Notes: generated by a model from the letters alone, not told the origin. A stretch of 6,907 nt of DNA from an uncultured Selenomonadaceae bacterium (GCA_958415865.1 CATYZV010000098.1:1-6907), one strand, 5' to 3'; positions 1-6,736 are shown, counted from the stretch's first letter. Numbers and translations are program-made.

Positions 1-27
1 AATATATATATGCTGTTTTATACAGTT

Positions 28-64
28 TTTACAAACTTCATATTTTGTTAAGATTGTTTTTACT
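28..64 (+). promoter_or_regulatory. Candidate Pho box: four phased TT(A/C/T)ACA-like hexamers
   Basis: Four direct hexamers resemble the PhoP recognition repeat TT(A/C/T)ACA known from Bacillus: TTTACA at 28-33 (6/6), TTCATA at 37-42 (5/6), TTAAGA at 48-53 (5/6) and TTTACT at 59-64 (5/6). The last three start exactly 11 bp apart, and the first is 3 bp from the second, within the 5 plus or minus 2 bp spacing reported for such sites. If the -10 at 74-79 is used, the repeats fall at about -58 to -22, where PhoP binds at activated promoters. Phosphate-starvation control suits a cluster that releases phosphate from a phosphonate. The region is T-rich, so chance matches are a real risk. Confidence 0.45.
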
Positions 65-73
65 CGTTTTGGA

Positions 74-79
74 TAGAAT
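74..79 (+). promoter_or_regulatory. Candidate -10 element for the AEP cluster
   Basis: TAGAAT matches TATAAT at 5 of 6 bases. It has no good -35 hexamer at the usual distance but lies 9 bp after the last Pho-box-like hexamer, as expected for an activator-dependent promoter. Transcription would start near position 86, giving a leader of about 78 nt. A competing candidate is the extended -10 TGGTTTAAT at 94-102 (hexamer TTTAAT, 5/6), also with a poor -35 (TAGAAT at 74-79). The two cannot be separated from sequence alone. Confidence 0.4.
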
Positions 80-150
80 GAACGGCGCAAAACTGGTTTA
101 ATAATATACGTAAGTTATGTAAAGCAGTCATTAAAACGCATATTATAAAA

Positions 151-155
151 AGGAG
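151..155 (+). promoter_or_regulatory. Ribosome binding site fixing the ATPase start
   Basis: AGGAG lies 8 nt before the ATG at 164. The in-frame TTG directly before it (161) would have only 5 nt spacing and is a rarer start codon, so ATG 164 is chosen. Confidence 0.8.
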
Positions 156-163
156 CATTATTG

Positions 164-943
164 ATGTTAGAATTAAAAAATGTCAGAAAGGCATACGACA
201 ATAAAGATGTCCTTATGAACATCAACCTGAAGATAGAAAAAGGCGAGATCGTCTCCATCCTCGGTCCGTCCGGCTGCGGCAAGACGACTCTGTTGAATCT
301 CATCTTGGGGCTTACGGAAGTCAGCGGCGGCAATATCATTTTCGACGATGAAAATATAACGCATAAGCCGATGGAAAAGCGCGGCTTCAATATCGTATTT
401 CAAGATTACGCACTGTTCCCGAATTTGAACGTATATGAAAACATCGTTTACGGCCTTAAAAACAATCCCAAGGTATCCACGCAGAAGGAAGTGCAGGACC
501 TCATCAATCTGCTGGGACTCAGCGAACATCTCAACAAGCGCATCGACGAGCTGTCCGGCGGTCAGAAGCAGCGCACGGCACTGGCGCGCACATTGGTCAT
601 GAAACCTAAAATCCTGCTGCTGGATGAACCGCTGTCCGCACTCGACGGCGTTATCAAAGAATCCATCAAGCAGAAGATAAAGGAAATCGCCCGCGAATTT
701 AAATTGACGACCATCATCGTAACGCACGACCCGGAAGAAGCACTCACACTGTCAGATAAAGTGCTCATCGTGCACGACGGCAAAATCGCTCAATTTGCGG
801 AACCTGAAGATATCATCAAACGCCCTGCCGATGAATTCGTCCGCAAATTCATCCTGCATCAGCTGGAAATCAAGCGCAACAACATTTTGAACCTGTTCTG
901 GTGCGAAAATGACCAGATGGCGAAAGTTCAGAAGGTGAGCTGA
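164..943 (+). CDS. phnT: ABC transporter ATP-binding protein, 2-aminoethylphosphonate importer (PhnT-like)
   Basis: This is the cytoplasmic ATPase that powers the importer encoded by the next two genes. The 259-residue protein shows every hallmark of an ABC ATPase: Walker A GPSGCGKTT at residues 34-42, Q-loop Q80 in VFQDYALFP, signature LSGGQ at 130-134, Walker B ILLLDEP at 150-156, D-loop SALD at 158-161 and the switch histidine H188. The fold and the Q-loop context place it in the PotA/FbpC/PhnT branch. Family members are often about 340-370 residues because of a C-terminal TOBE domain; this one stops about 70 residues after the switch histidine and has none. The permease gene begins 2 nt after its stop, so the two are co-transcribed and probably translationally coupled. 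The ATPase alone could equally be called an iron or polyamine type. The AEP assignment rests on the partner genes and on phnWX downstream. Confidence 0.75.
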   Translation: MLELKNVRKAYDNKDVLMNINLKIEKGEIVSILGPSGCGKTTLLNLILGLTEVSGGNIIFDDENITHKPMEKRGFNIVFQDYALFPNLNVYENIVYGLKNNPKVSTQKEVQDLINLLGLSEHLNKRIDELSGGQKQRTALARTLVMKPKILLLDEPLSALDGVIKESIKQKIKEIAREFKLTTIIVTHDPEEALTLSDKVLIVHDGKIAQFAEPEDIIKRPADEFVRKFILHQLEIKRNNILNLFWCENDQMAKVQKVS

Positions 944-945
944 AG

Positions 946-2643
946 ATGAATATGCTTAATGTAAAACAAAAAGAGCTGCAAGTCATCTTCATAGCGATAT
1001 GCGCTATCTTCGCAGCTTTCCTCGCCGCTCCGTTTGTGGAAATAATCTATCAGGCAGTCTCCACGCCGGAGGGCTTCGGCGGCAGCAACTTTGCCACAAT
1101 GCTCTCAGAACGCGGCTTCGGCACGGCATTTGCCAACAGCTTGACCATCGCTTCTTCTAGCGCATTGATGAGCACCTTCCTCGCGTTCATCCTCGCTTAC
1201 ACCATCAATTACACCAATGTAAACAGCAGATACAAGAAAGCCATCTCGGTATTGGCACTTGCGCCGATGTTCCTGCCCACCATCACTTACGGCTTTGCCA
1301 TCATCTATTCGCTCGGCAAGCAGGGGCTTTTGACGAAACTCTTCAATCTGCAGATCGACATTTACGGCTTCAACGGCTTGTTCATCGGCTACGTAATCTA
1401 CACCACGCCGATTGCCTTCCTGCTCGTCTCCAATGCGATGAAGTACATCGACAAAAAATACATGATAGTGTCAAAACTCATGGGCGACAATCCGTTCAAG
1501 ACCTTCATGCAGACGCTCATGCGCCCTATGCTCGGCACATTTGCAGCATCATTCATCCAGTGCTTCTTCCTGTGCTTCACCGATTACGGCATCCCGGCTT
1601 CAGTCGGCGGCAAGTATCAGGTCATCGCCACTGTGCTCTATGAAGAAATGCTCGGCAGCATCCCCGACTTCAACCGCGGCGCAGTCGTCGCTATCGTAAT
1701 GCTGCTGCCTTCCATAATCAGCATCGGTCTTTTATGCTGGCTCCAGCGTTACAACATCCGCTACAACGTCATCTCTCAGGTAGAACTCAAGGCGAACAAG
1801 CTGCGCGACTTCATCTGGGGCGGCCTTTCCACAGTGATACTGCTGGGCGTGCTCTCCATGTTCGCCGTCGTCTTCCTCGTGCCGTTCATCGAAGAATGGC
1901 CTTATAGAATGAGCTTCACGACAGAACATATCGTGAGCTTCCTGAGCGATTCCGCTCTTATAGATGTCTACACCAACTCGCTGTTCGTAGCATTCTGCAC
2001 CGCTGTACTCGGTCTTTTAATCGCCTACGGCGCAGCACTTATCACGGCGAGAAGCTCTCTTGCCGGCTCCAAGAAATTCAGCATTGAGTCGATTGCCCTC
2101 GTAACCAACACCATCCCCGGCATGGTCATCGGTATCGCTTACATGATGTTCTTTTCCGGCAGCAGCCTGCAAAACACGTTCATTCTAATCATAATCTGCA
2201 ATATCATCCACCATTTCTCCACGCCGTACCTAATGCTCAAGAGTTCACTGGAAAAGCTCAATGCTTCCTGGGAACAGACAGCCCTGCTCATGGGCGACAG
2301 CTGGTTTAAGACAATACGCCGCATCATCACGCCGAACATCCGCACTACCATCTTTGAAGTGCTCGGCTATTACTTCATAAACTCCATGGTAACGATCAGT
2401 GCGGTAATCTTCGTTGCCGGCGCACAGACCATGGTCATGACGGCAAAGATCAAGGAATTGCAGTACTTCGGCAAATTCAACGAAATATTCGTACTGTCCA
2501 TGCTGATTCTGCTGACGAATCTAGCAGCAAAGGGAATCCTTGCCCTGCTCGCTAAACGCCGCATCCGCGTGAAGAAAAACGATAAAAATATAAATTCCAT
2601 TGCCGGCAGTAAGCCCATGCTTAAAGTCCTCGGCAGTGAATAA
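946..2643 (+). CDS. phnU: Fused two-domain ABC permease, 2-aminoethylphosphonate importer (PhnU/PhnV-type)
   Basis: This inner-membrane permease forms the channel of the importer. The 565 residues contain about 12 hydrophobic segments in two sets of six, roughly residues 12-36, 62-84, 98-120, 138-162, 195-215, 242-265, then 290-315, 343-365 and four more to about 550. Each half has an ATPase-coupling EAA-type loop built around the same core: KLMGDNPFKT at about 177-186 and LLMGDSWFKT at about 447-456. It is therefore a tandem fusion of two permease domains, as in FbpB-type iron permeases and the fused AEP permeases of about 550 residues; the Salmonella system has separate PhnU and PhnV. The start ATG 946 lies 6 nt after an AAGGTGAG ribosome binding site inside the end of the ATPase gene. 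A second ATG at 952 is spaced less well. Substrate cannot be read from the permease itself. Confidence 0.78.
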   Translation: MNMLNVKQKELQVIFIAICAIFAAFLAAPFVEIIYQAVSTPEGFGGSNFATMLSERGFGTAFANSLTIASSSALMSTFLAFILAYTINYTNVNSRYKKAISVLALAPMFLPTITYGFAIIYSLGKQGLLTKLFNLQIDIYGFNGLFIGYVIYTTPIAFLLVSNAMKYIDKKYMIVSKLMGDNPFKTFMQTLMRPMLGTFAASFIQCFFLCFTDYGIPASVGGKYQVIATVLYEEMLGSIPDFNRGAVVAIVMLLPSIISIGLLCWLQRYNIRYNVISQVELKANKLRDFIWGGLSTVILLGVLSMFAVVFLVPFIEEWPYRMSFTTEHIVSFLSDSALIDVYTNSLFVAFCTAVLGLLIAYGAALITARSSLAGSKKFSIESIALVTNTIPGMVIGIAYMMFFSGSSLQNTFILIIICNIIHHFSTPYLMLKSSLEKLNASWEQTALLMGDSWFKTIRRIITPNIRTTIFEVLGYYFINSMVTISAVIFVAGAQTMVMTAKIKELQYFGKFNEIFVLSMLILLTNLAAKGILALLAKRRIRVKKNDKNINSIAGSKPMLKVLGSE

Positions 2644-2679
2644 TAAAAACGAATAATATTAAAAGGGGAATAATCTATC

Positions 2680-3699
2680 ATGAAAAAGAAAAAAATTATG
2701 GCGGCTCTGATTGCCGGTGCAGCTCTGTGCAGCTCAATCCTGCTGGGCGGCTGCGGCGGCGGAAACAGCTCCGGCAGCTCCGCGGCAAATGCTGACGGCA
2801 AAGTCGTAATCTACTCCAACGCTGACCAAGAAGCCGTCAACGGCATGAAAGCTGCTCTCGACAACAACGGCTATAAAGACAAATACATTTTCCAGAGCTT
2901 CGGCACCTCAGAACTAGGCGGCAAGCTCATGGCTGAAAGCACGAATATCGAAGCCGATATCGTTACGGAATGTTCCTTCTACCTCGACAGCGCGCAGGCA
3001 AAGAACAAGATGTTCAAAGATTTGACCTTTGATTACAAGCCGCTGCGCGACAAATCAAGCTTCTACGCTCCCATCACCTCTCAGGAAGGCGCAGTCATCT
3101 TCAATACGGAAAAACTCAAAGAACTGAACCTCCCTGCACCGCAGACCTTAAAAGACCTCGCTAATCCTATCTACAAAGATCAGGTTTCCATCACCGATAT
3201 CAAATCCTCCTCCACTGCATGGCTCTTGGTACAGGCTCTCGTAGATGCTTACGGTGAAGACGGTGCTAAAGAAGTACTGGCAGGCATCTATAAAAATGCC
3301 GGTCCTCATGTAGAAAGCTCCGGCAGTGCCCCGATCAAGAAAATCCGCGCCGGTGAAGTAGCAGTAGGCTTCGGCCTTCGCCATCAGGCTGTAGCAGACA
3401 AGGCCAAAGGACTGCCGATCGACTTCGTTGACCCTGTTGAAGGCAACTTCTCGCTGACTGAATCCGTCGCTGTAGTCGACAAAGGCGATAAGACGAATCC
3501 CGAAGCTATGAAGATGGCTGAATGTATCATCAAAAACGGCAGACCGGAAATCATCAAATCGTATCCGAACCCCGTATACGAAGGCGAAACTGCTGACCCT
3601 GCCAACCAGTCCAAATACCCCAAGGTATTCAAAGAAAAACTGACCTTTGAACTCTTAAAACAGCATCAGAAGATCTCTGAAGAAGCAAAACAGATGTAA
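2680..3699 (+). CDS. phnS: Lipoprotein substrate-binding protein, 2-aminoethylphosphonate importer (PhnS-like)
   Basis: This is an extracytoplasmic binding protein that delivers substrate to the permease. The 339-residue precursor starts with a lysine-rich n-region and a hydrophobic stretch ending in the lipobox LGGC, so C25 should be lipidated. A Gly/Ser-rich linker follows to about residue 41. The mature part opens with VVIYSNADQEA, typical of the iron(III)/phosphonate/spermidine-type binding proteins, with further family segments APITSQEGAVIFNTEKL and GEVAVGFGLRHQA (R234, H235, Q236). Iron-binding relatives usually carry a tyrosine pair near that last segment and none is seen here, which argues against Fe3+ as ligand. 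The length agrees with known PhnS proteins of about 337 residues. A GGGG-containing ribosome binding site (2663-2669) precedes the ATG by about 10 nt. The gene follows the permease by 36 bp in the same operon. The ligand is inferred mainly from phnW and phnX downstream. Confidence 0.75.
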   Translation: MKKKKIMAALIAGAALCSSILLGGCGGGNSSGSSAANADGKVVIYSNADQEAVNGMKAALDNNGYKDKYIFQSFGTSELGGKLMAESTNIEADIVTECSFYLDSAQAKNKMFKDLTFDYKPLRDKSSFYAPITSQEGAVIFNTEKLKELNLPAPQTLKDLANPIYKDQVSITDIKSSSTAWLLVQALVDAYGEDGAKEVLAGIYKNAGPHVESSGSAPIKKIRAGEVAVGFGLRHQAVADKAKGLPIDFVDPVEGNFSLTESVAVVDKGDKTNPEAMKMAECIIKNGRPEIIKSYPNPVYEGETADPANQSKYPKVFKEKLTFELLKQHQKISEEAKQM

Positions 3700-3732
3700 T
3701 TTTATAATTAGAACGAACTCCGATTCCTTTAG

Positions 3733-3768
3733 ATTATTAGCCGGTGCCTCGTGCCGGCTAATAATTTT
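3733..3768 (+). terminator. Hairpin between importer and enzyme genes, weak or attenuating terminator
   Basis: A perfect 12-bp inverted repeat (3733-3744 pairing with 3754-3765, arms ATTATTAGCCGG and CCGGCTAATAAT) encloses a 9-nt loop. It is followed by only four Ts (3765-3768) before the run is broken by GCC. The stem is stable but the short T-run suggests partial termination. It lies 34 nt after the binding-protein stop and 49 nt before phnW. No convincing promoter lies between it and phnW, so read-through is probably how phnWX is expressed. It may also shield the 3' end of the importer mRNA. Confidence 0.7.
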
Positions 3769-3816
3769 GCCAAATCCGTTTAAAATTGATGTAAAATATG
3801 TAAAGGAACAGTAAAT

Positions 3817-4914
3817 ATGAAGAAATACAAATTGCTCACACCCGGTCCTCTGACCACGACTGACACTGTAAAACAGCAGATGATGTTCGACCACTGCACT
3901 TGGGATGATGATTACAAGAAGATAACGCTGGAAATCATCGGCGAACTGCTCGACTTGGCTCATGTGGATAAAGACGCTTACACAGCGGTATTGATGCAGG
4001 GCAGCGGCACCTTCGGCGTGGAAACGGTCATAACCTCCTCCGTCGGCAAAGACGACTGCCTTCTGATATGCGCCAACGGTGCCTATGGCAAGCGCATGGC
4101 AGAAATCGCTCAGCACGCCGGCATCGAATACATCCTCTACATGCAGGACTTCGACAAGACACCCGACCCGGCGCACATCTCCGAAATCCTCGATCAGCAT
4201 CCTGAGATAACGCACGTATCCATGGTGCACAGCGAAACGACCTCCGGCATTTTAAATGACATCGCTTCCGTGGCAAAAGTCGTCAAGCAGCACGGCAAGA
4301 CCTTCATCGTCGATGCTATGTCGAGCTTCGGCGGCGTGGACATTCCCGTGCAGCAGCTCGGCATCGACTTCATAATCAGCAGTGCCAACAAGTGCATTCA
4401 AGGCGTGCCCGGCTTCTCCTTCATAATCTGCAAGCGCAGCGCATTAAACAAGACGAAAGGCAGAGCAAGAAGTTTATCGCTCGACCTCTACGAACAATGG
4501 GAAACGATGAACAAAGACGGCAAATGGCGTTTCACCTCCCCAACGCATACAGTGCTCGCCTTCCGCCAAGCACTGCGCGAACTGCGTGCTGAAGGCGGCA
4601 TCCCCGCACGCCATGCACGCTACGCCGAAAACCAGCGCGTACTCGTTGAAGAAATGGCAAAGCTCGGCATAAGACCCTATATCGGCAGCCAGTACCAAGG
4701 ACCCATCATCACGACCTTCTACTATCCTGAAAACGCAGATTTTTCCTTCGCTGAAATGTACGCTTACATCAAAGACCGCGGCTATGCCATCTACCCCGGC
4801 AAAGTTACCGACGCAAATACTTTTCGCATCGGCAATATCGGCGAAATCTATCCCGAAGATATCTACAAAGTAACATCCATTTTAAAAGAATTCCTGCAGC
4901 AGCAGGCAAAATAA
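3817..4914 (+). CDS. phnW: 2-aminoethylphosphonate--pyruvate transaminase
   Basis: PhnW is a PLP-dependent cytoplasmic enzyme (fold type I, class V aminotransferase) that converts AEP plus pyruvate to phosphonoacetaldehyde plus L-alanine, the first step of AEP degradation. The 365-residue length matches Salmonella PhnW (367). The N-terminal LLTPGPLTTT and CTWDDDY, the cofactor-binding region MQGSGTFGVE, and VHSETTSG are all conserved. D166 in VDAMSSFGG should contact the PLP pyridine nitrogen, and K192 in SSANKCIQGVPGF is the Schiff-base lysine (K194 in Salmonella). R337 in FRIGNIGE corresponds to the arginine that binds the substrate acid group. The sequence SLSLDLYEQW and the segment FTSPTHTVLAF are also typical. 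The ribosome binding site AAAGGA (3802-3807) is 9 nt before the ATG. It is followed by phnX after 18 bp, so the two are co-transcribed. The residue roles come from the family; the motifs are visible directly. Confidence 0.96.
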   Translation: MKKYKLLTPGPLTTTDTVKQQMMFDHCTWDDDYKKITLEIIGELLDLAHVDKDAYTAVLMQGSGTFGVETVITSSVGKDDCLLICANGAYGKRMAEIAQHAGIEYILYMQDFDKTPDPAHISEILDQHPEITHVSMVHSETTSGILNDIASVAKVVKQHGKTFIVDAMSSFGGVDIPVQQLGIDFIISSANKCIQGVPGFSFIICKRSALNKTKGRARSLSLDLYEQWETMNKDGKWRFTSPTHTVLAFRQALRELRAEGGIPARHARYAENQRVLVEEMAKLGIRPYIGSQYQGPIITTFYYPENADFSFAEMYAYIKDRGYAIYPGKVTDANTFRIGNIGEIYPEDIYKVTSILKEFLQQQAK

Positions 4915-4932
4915 GAAAAAGAGGTAATAAAA

Positions 4933-5700
4933 ATGAAATACGACGGAATAATTTTTGACTGGGCAGGCACCACCGTAGATTATGGCTGCATTACTCCTGT
5001 AAAAGCATTCGACGAAGCCTTCAAAGCATTCGGCATCGCGCCCACCATGGAAGAAATCAGAAAACCCATGGGTATGCTAAAAATCGACCACGTCCGCACA
5101 ATGCTCTCCATGCAGCGCATCCACGACCTCTGGAAAAAAGAACACGGCTCCGACTGGACAGAAGCTGACGTGCAGAAAGTCTACGAACTAAGCGAAAAAA
5201 AGATATTTGAAGTCCTTGACAAATACACCGACGTAAAACCCTACGTAGTAGAAACAGTGCACGCACTGCGCGATATGGGACTTAAAATCGGCTCCACCAC
5301 CGGCTACACCAGCGACATGATGACAGTCGTAACGAAAGCCGCCACCGCCCAAGGCTACACGCCCGACAGCTGGTTCAGCCCCGACCTCGTCGGCGGCAAA
5401 GGCAGACCATATCCCTACATGGTATTCGCCAACATGGAAAAACTCGGACTCGACGACGTACACCGCGTGCTCAAAGTCGGCGACACCGTATCCGACATCA
5501 AAGAAGGACAGCACGCAGGCCTTGATACAGTAGGCATCATCGAAGGCAGCTCCCTAGCAGGCCTTTCCAAAGCAGAATACGACGCACTGACACCCGCCCA
5601 ACAGGCGCAGGTCAACGACAGAGTAACAGCCGTCTACAAAGAAATCGGCGCAACTTACATCGTCAAGGACATCCGCGGACTGCTCGACATCGTTAAATAA
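4933..5700 (+). CDS. phnX: Phosphonoacetaldehyde hydrolase (phosphonatase)
   Basis: PhnX is a cytoplasmic HAD-superfamily enzyme that hydrolyses phosphonoacetaldehyde to acetaldehyde and phosphate, breaking the C-P bond. It is 255 residues long, against 267 in Bacillus cereus. Motif I, FDWAGTTVDYG, holds the nucleophile D9 with the family's Trp-Ala in place of the usual HAD Leu-Asp. The helical cap carries K50 in KPMGMLKIDHVR, the lysine that forms a Schiff base with the substrate (K53 in B. cereus). Motif II is GSTTGYT (120-126). R158 lies in the conserved GRPYPYM, and D184/D188 in KVGDTVSD provide the Mg2+ ligands. All catalytic residues are present, so the gene should be functional. The ribosome binding site GAGGT (4921-4925) is 7 nt before the ATG, and 18 bp separate it from phnW. 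Together they form the classic AEP degradation pair, with no other enzyme needed. Confidence 0.96.
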   Translation: MKYDGIIFDWAGTTVDYGCITPVKAFDEAFKAFGIAPTMEEIRKPMGMLKIDHVRTMLSMQRIHDLWKKEHGSDWTEADVQKVYELSEKKIFEVLDKYTDVKPYVVETVHALRDMGLKIGSTTGYTSDMMTVVTKAATAQGYTPDSWFSPDLVGGKGRPYPYMVFANMEKLGLDDVHRVLKVGDTVSDIKEGQHAGLDTVGIIEGSSLAGLSKAEYDALTPAQQAQVNDRVTAVYKEIGATYIVKDIRGLLDIVK

Positions 5701-5714
5701 GATTTTCTCGAAAC

Positions 5715-5758
5715 AAAAAGCCGTATCCGCAGTTTTTATGCTGTGGATATGGCTTTTT
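5715..5758. terminator. Bidirectional intrinsic terminator between convergent genes
   Basis: An 18-bp stem (5715-5732 with 5741-5758, loop TTTTTATG) begins with AAAAAGCC and ends with GGCTTTTT, so either strand yields a hairpin followed by a U-run. On the plus-strand RNA all 18 positions pair, two as G-U. On the minus-strand RNA those two become C-A mismatches, so termination is probably stronger for phnX than for the opposing gene. It lies 14 nt after the phnX stop and 21 nt after the stop of the minus-strand gene. Confidence 0.92.
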
Positions 5759-5779
5759 GTCAAATGTATATTAAGGAAA

Positions 5780-6670
5780 TTATTTGTGCGAGAATGTAAC
5801 TATAATATCGTTTTTGCCGAATTTATCTTTTACCGCTTCATAATCTTTAGCTTCCACCGGTGTTATGACCAATACTTTTAAAGCAGGATTCAGCTTATGG
5901 ACTTTTTCGACTACGCCGAGGTGATCCCCACCATGGAACTCGCCCTGCATATGCAGTATCTTATCATCGGGATGAGCTTTGCTGTAATCCACTAGCGATT
6001 CTGCCATTGTATCGTCCTTTAGACACTGTGCCTTGTAGAACTTTTCAATGCGCTCCGGAGTCATCTTCATATGAGTATTTTCATCGCCTTCGGACATATA
6101 GGCTTTAAATTTTTCATAATACGCTCCGTACTCCACTAGATGCTTGCGCGGCATATACTGCTTATCCTCGTCGGCAATGGTAGAAAAATCACCTGCCTTG
6201 GCGTATTGATTTGCCATGCGGCGCGGGATGTTGCCTGCCAGCACGTAGATATTTTCTGCTTTTGCAAATTCTACCATTGGGCGGTATGCTTCATCATAAT
6301 TAGGCCACGGACGTGAATTCGCTTTAAATTCCGCCTCGCTTATATCGCCCTTCAGATATTCATCCATGACGGGCTGCACATCGCGTTCAAACATCTCAAG
6401 CGATAAAATCATATCTGGATTTTTCCTGTGCATTGCCTTGAAAAAAGAAAACTCTGCATCATGGATTGACTGCTGGTCGTGAAATTCATCGAAGAATACT
6501 ATATCGTATTTTTTAGCCAAATCTGCTGCCTTGTTAAGCGAAATCTCCTTGCCGTCATAGTAATAGCTTACTGCACCGAAATTATCCTTTGCTTCAGCTG
6601 CAAAAGCCATCGTGCTCATGCAGGTCAAGGCAAGCAGTGAAGTAGTTAGGATCTTTGTGAATTTGTTCAT
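5780..6670 (-). CDS. ChaN/DUF399-family exported protein, putative haem/iron uptake
   Basis: This 296-residue exported protein belongs to the ChaN family (DUF399, related to the Tiki/TraB fold); some members bind haem and are linked to iron acquisition. It begins with a Sec signal peptide, positively charged then hydrophobic, with probable cleavage after AFA (residue 24). Recognisable family segments are DEFHDQQSIHDAE (61-73), LEMFERDVQPVMDEY (91-105), SRPWPNYDEAYRPM (119-132), GNIPRRMANQYAKAG (146-160) and, near the C-terminus, QGEFHGGDHLG with H246 and H250. There is no lipobox, unlike the many ChaN proteins annotated as lipoproteins, so it should be free in the periplasm or secreted. ATG 6670 is chosen because a GAAGGAG site precedes it by 7 nt and the signal peptide starts there. 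The frame stays open to 6739, but that extension lacks such support and spans a leader hairpin. A Fur-box-like site upstream supports an iron-related role. Biochemical function is not proven by the sequence. Confidence 0.85.
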   Translation of the reverse strand: MNKFTKILTTSLLALTCMSTMAFAAEAKDNFGAVSYYYDGKEISLNKAADLAKKYDIVFFDEFHDQQSIHDAEFSFFKAMHRKNPDMILSLEMFERDVQPVMDEYLKGDISEAEFKANSRPWPNYDEAYRPMVEFAKAENIYVLAGNIPRRMANQYAKAGDFSTIADEDKQYMPRKHLVEYGAYYEKFKAYMSEGDENTHMKMTPERIEKFYKAQCLKDDTMAESLVDYSKAHPDDKILHMQGEFHGGDHLGVVEKVHKLNPALKVLVITPVEAKDYEAVKDKFGKNDIIVTFSHK

Positions 6671-6677
6671 TAAAATG

Positions 6678-6684
6678 CTCCTTC
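6678..6684 (-). promoter_or_regulatory. Ribosome binding site fixing the ChaN-family start
   Basis: On the minus strand GAAGGAG lies 7 nt before the ATG at 6670. It decides against the longer reading frame beginning at 6739. Confidence 0.85.
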
Positions 6685-6702
6685 TTGTTCTAATTCCAAA
6701 GA

Positions 6703-6736
6703 AAGCAGTGAAAAGAATAGCTTCATTCCACTGCTT
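6703..6736 (-). promoter_or_regulatory. Leader hairpin upstream of the ChaN-family gene
   Basis: In the minus-strand transcript an 8-bp stem (AAGCAGTG at 6736-6729 with CACTGCTT at 6710-6703) continues into a 4-bp stem (GAAT at 6728-6725 with ATTC at 6718-6715) across a TTTT bulge, with loop GAAGCT. It lies 18 nt before the ribosome binding site and is followed by the pyrimidine-rich TCTTTGG. It could act as an attenuator, an mRNA-stability element or a regulatory RNA target. It lacks a proper U-run for a strong terminator. The pairing is visible directly; any role is inference. Confidence 0.45.

Noticed and set aside
13..25. CTGT-N5-ACAG inverted repeat resembling a LexA-type site
   Set aside because: The arms are only 4 bp and the spacing does not fit CTG-N10-CAG; this is expected by chance in AT-rich sequence.
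101..146. ATAATAT / ATATTAT inverted repeat in the AEP operon leader
   Set aside because: Seven A-T pairs across a 32-nt loop would be unstable and are likely in such sequence; no riboswitch-like structure is recognised.
161..163. TTG start for the ATPase gene
   Set aside because: It is only 5 nt from AGGAG, while the adjacent ATG at 164 has an ideal 8-nt spacing.
173..727. Minus-strand open frame of 184 codons inside the ATPase gene
   Set aside because: It lies entirely opposite conserved ATPase coding sequence, shows no recognisable domain, and is explained by the codon bias of the real gene.
164..3699. Reading the ABC operon as an iron(III) importer
   Set aside because: The families overlap, but phnW and phnX lie directly downstream, the binding protein lacks the usual tyrosine pair, and no Fur-like box precedes the operon.
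3767..3797. Promoter for phnWX made of TTGCCA and TAAAAT
   Set aside because: The 19-bp spacer is long, the -35 overlaps the hairpin T-run, and transcription would begin inside or just before the ribosome binding site.
3655..4230. Minus-strand open frame of 191 codons over the start of phnW
   Set aside because: It runs through the hairpin spacer and the conserved phnW N-terminus, and its product has no recognisable motif.
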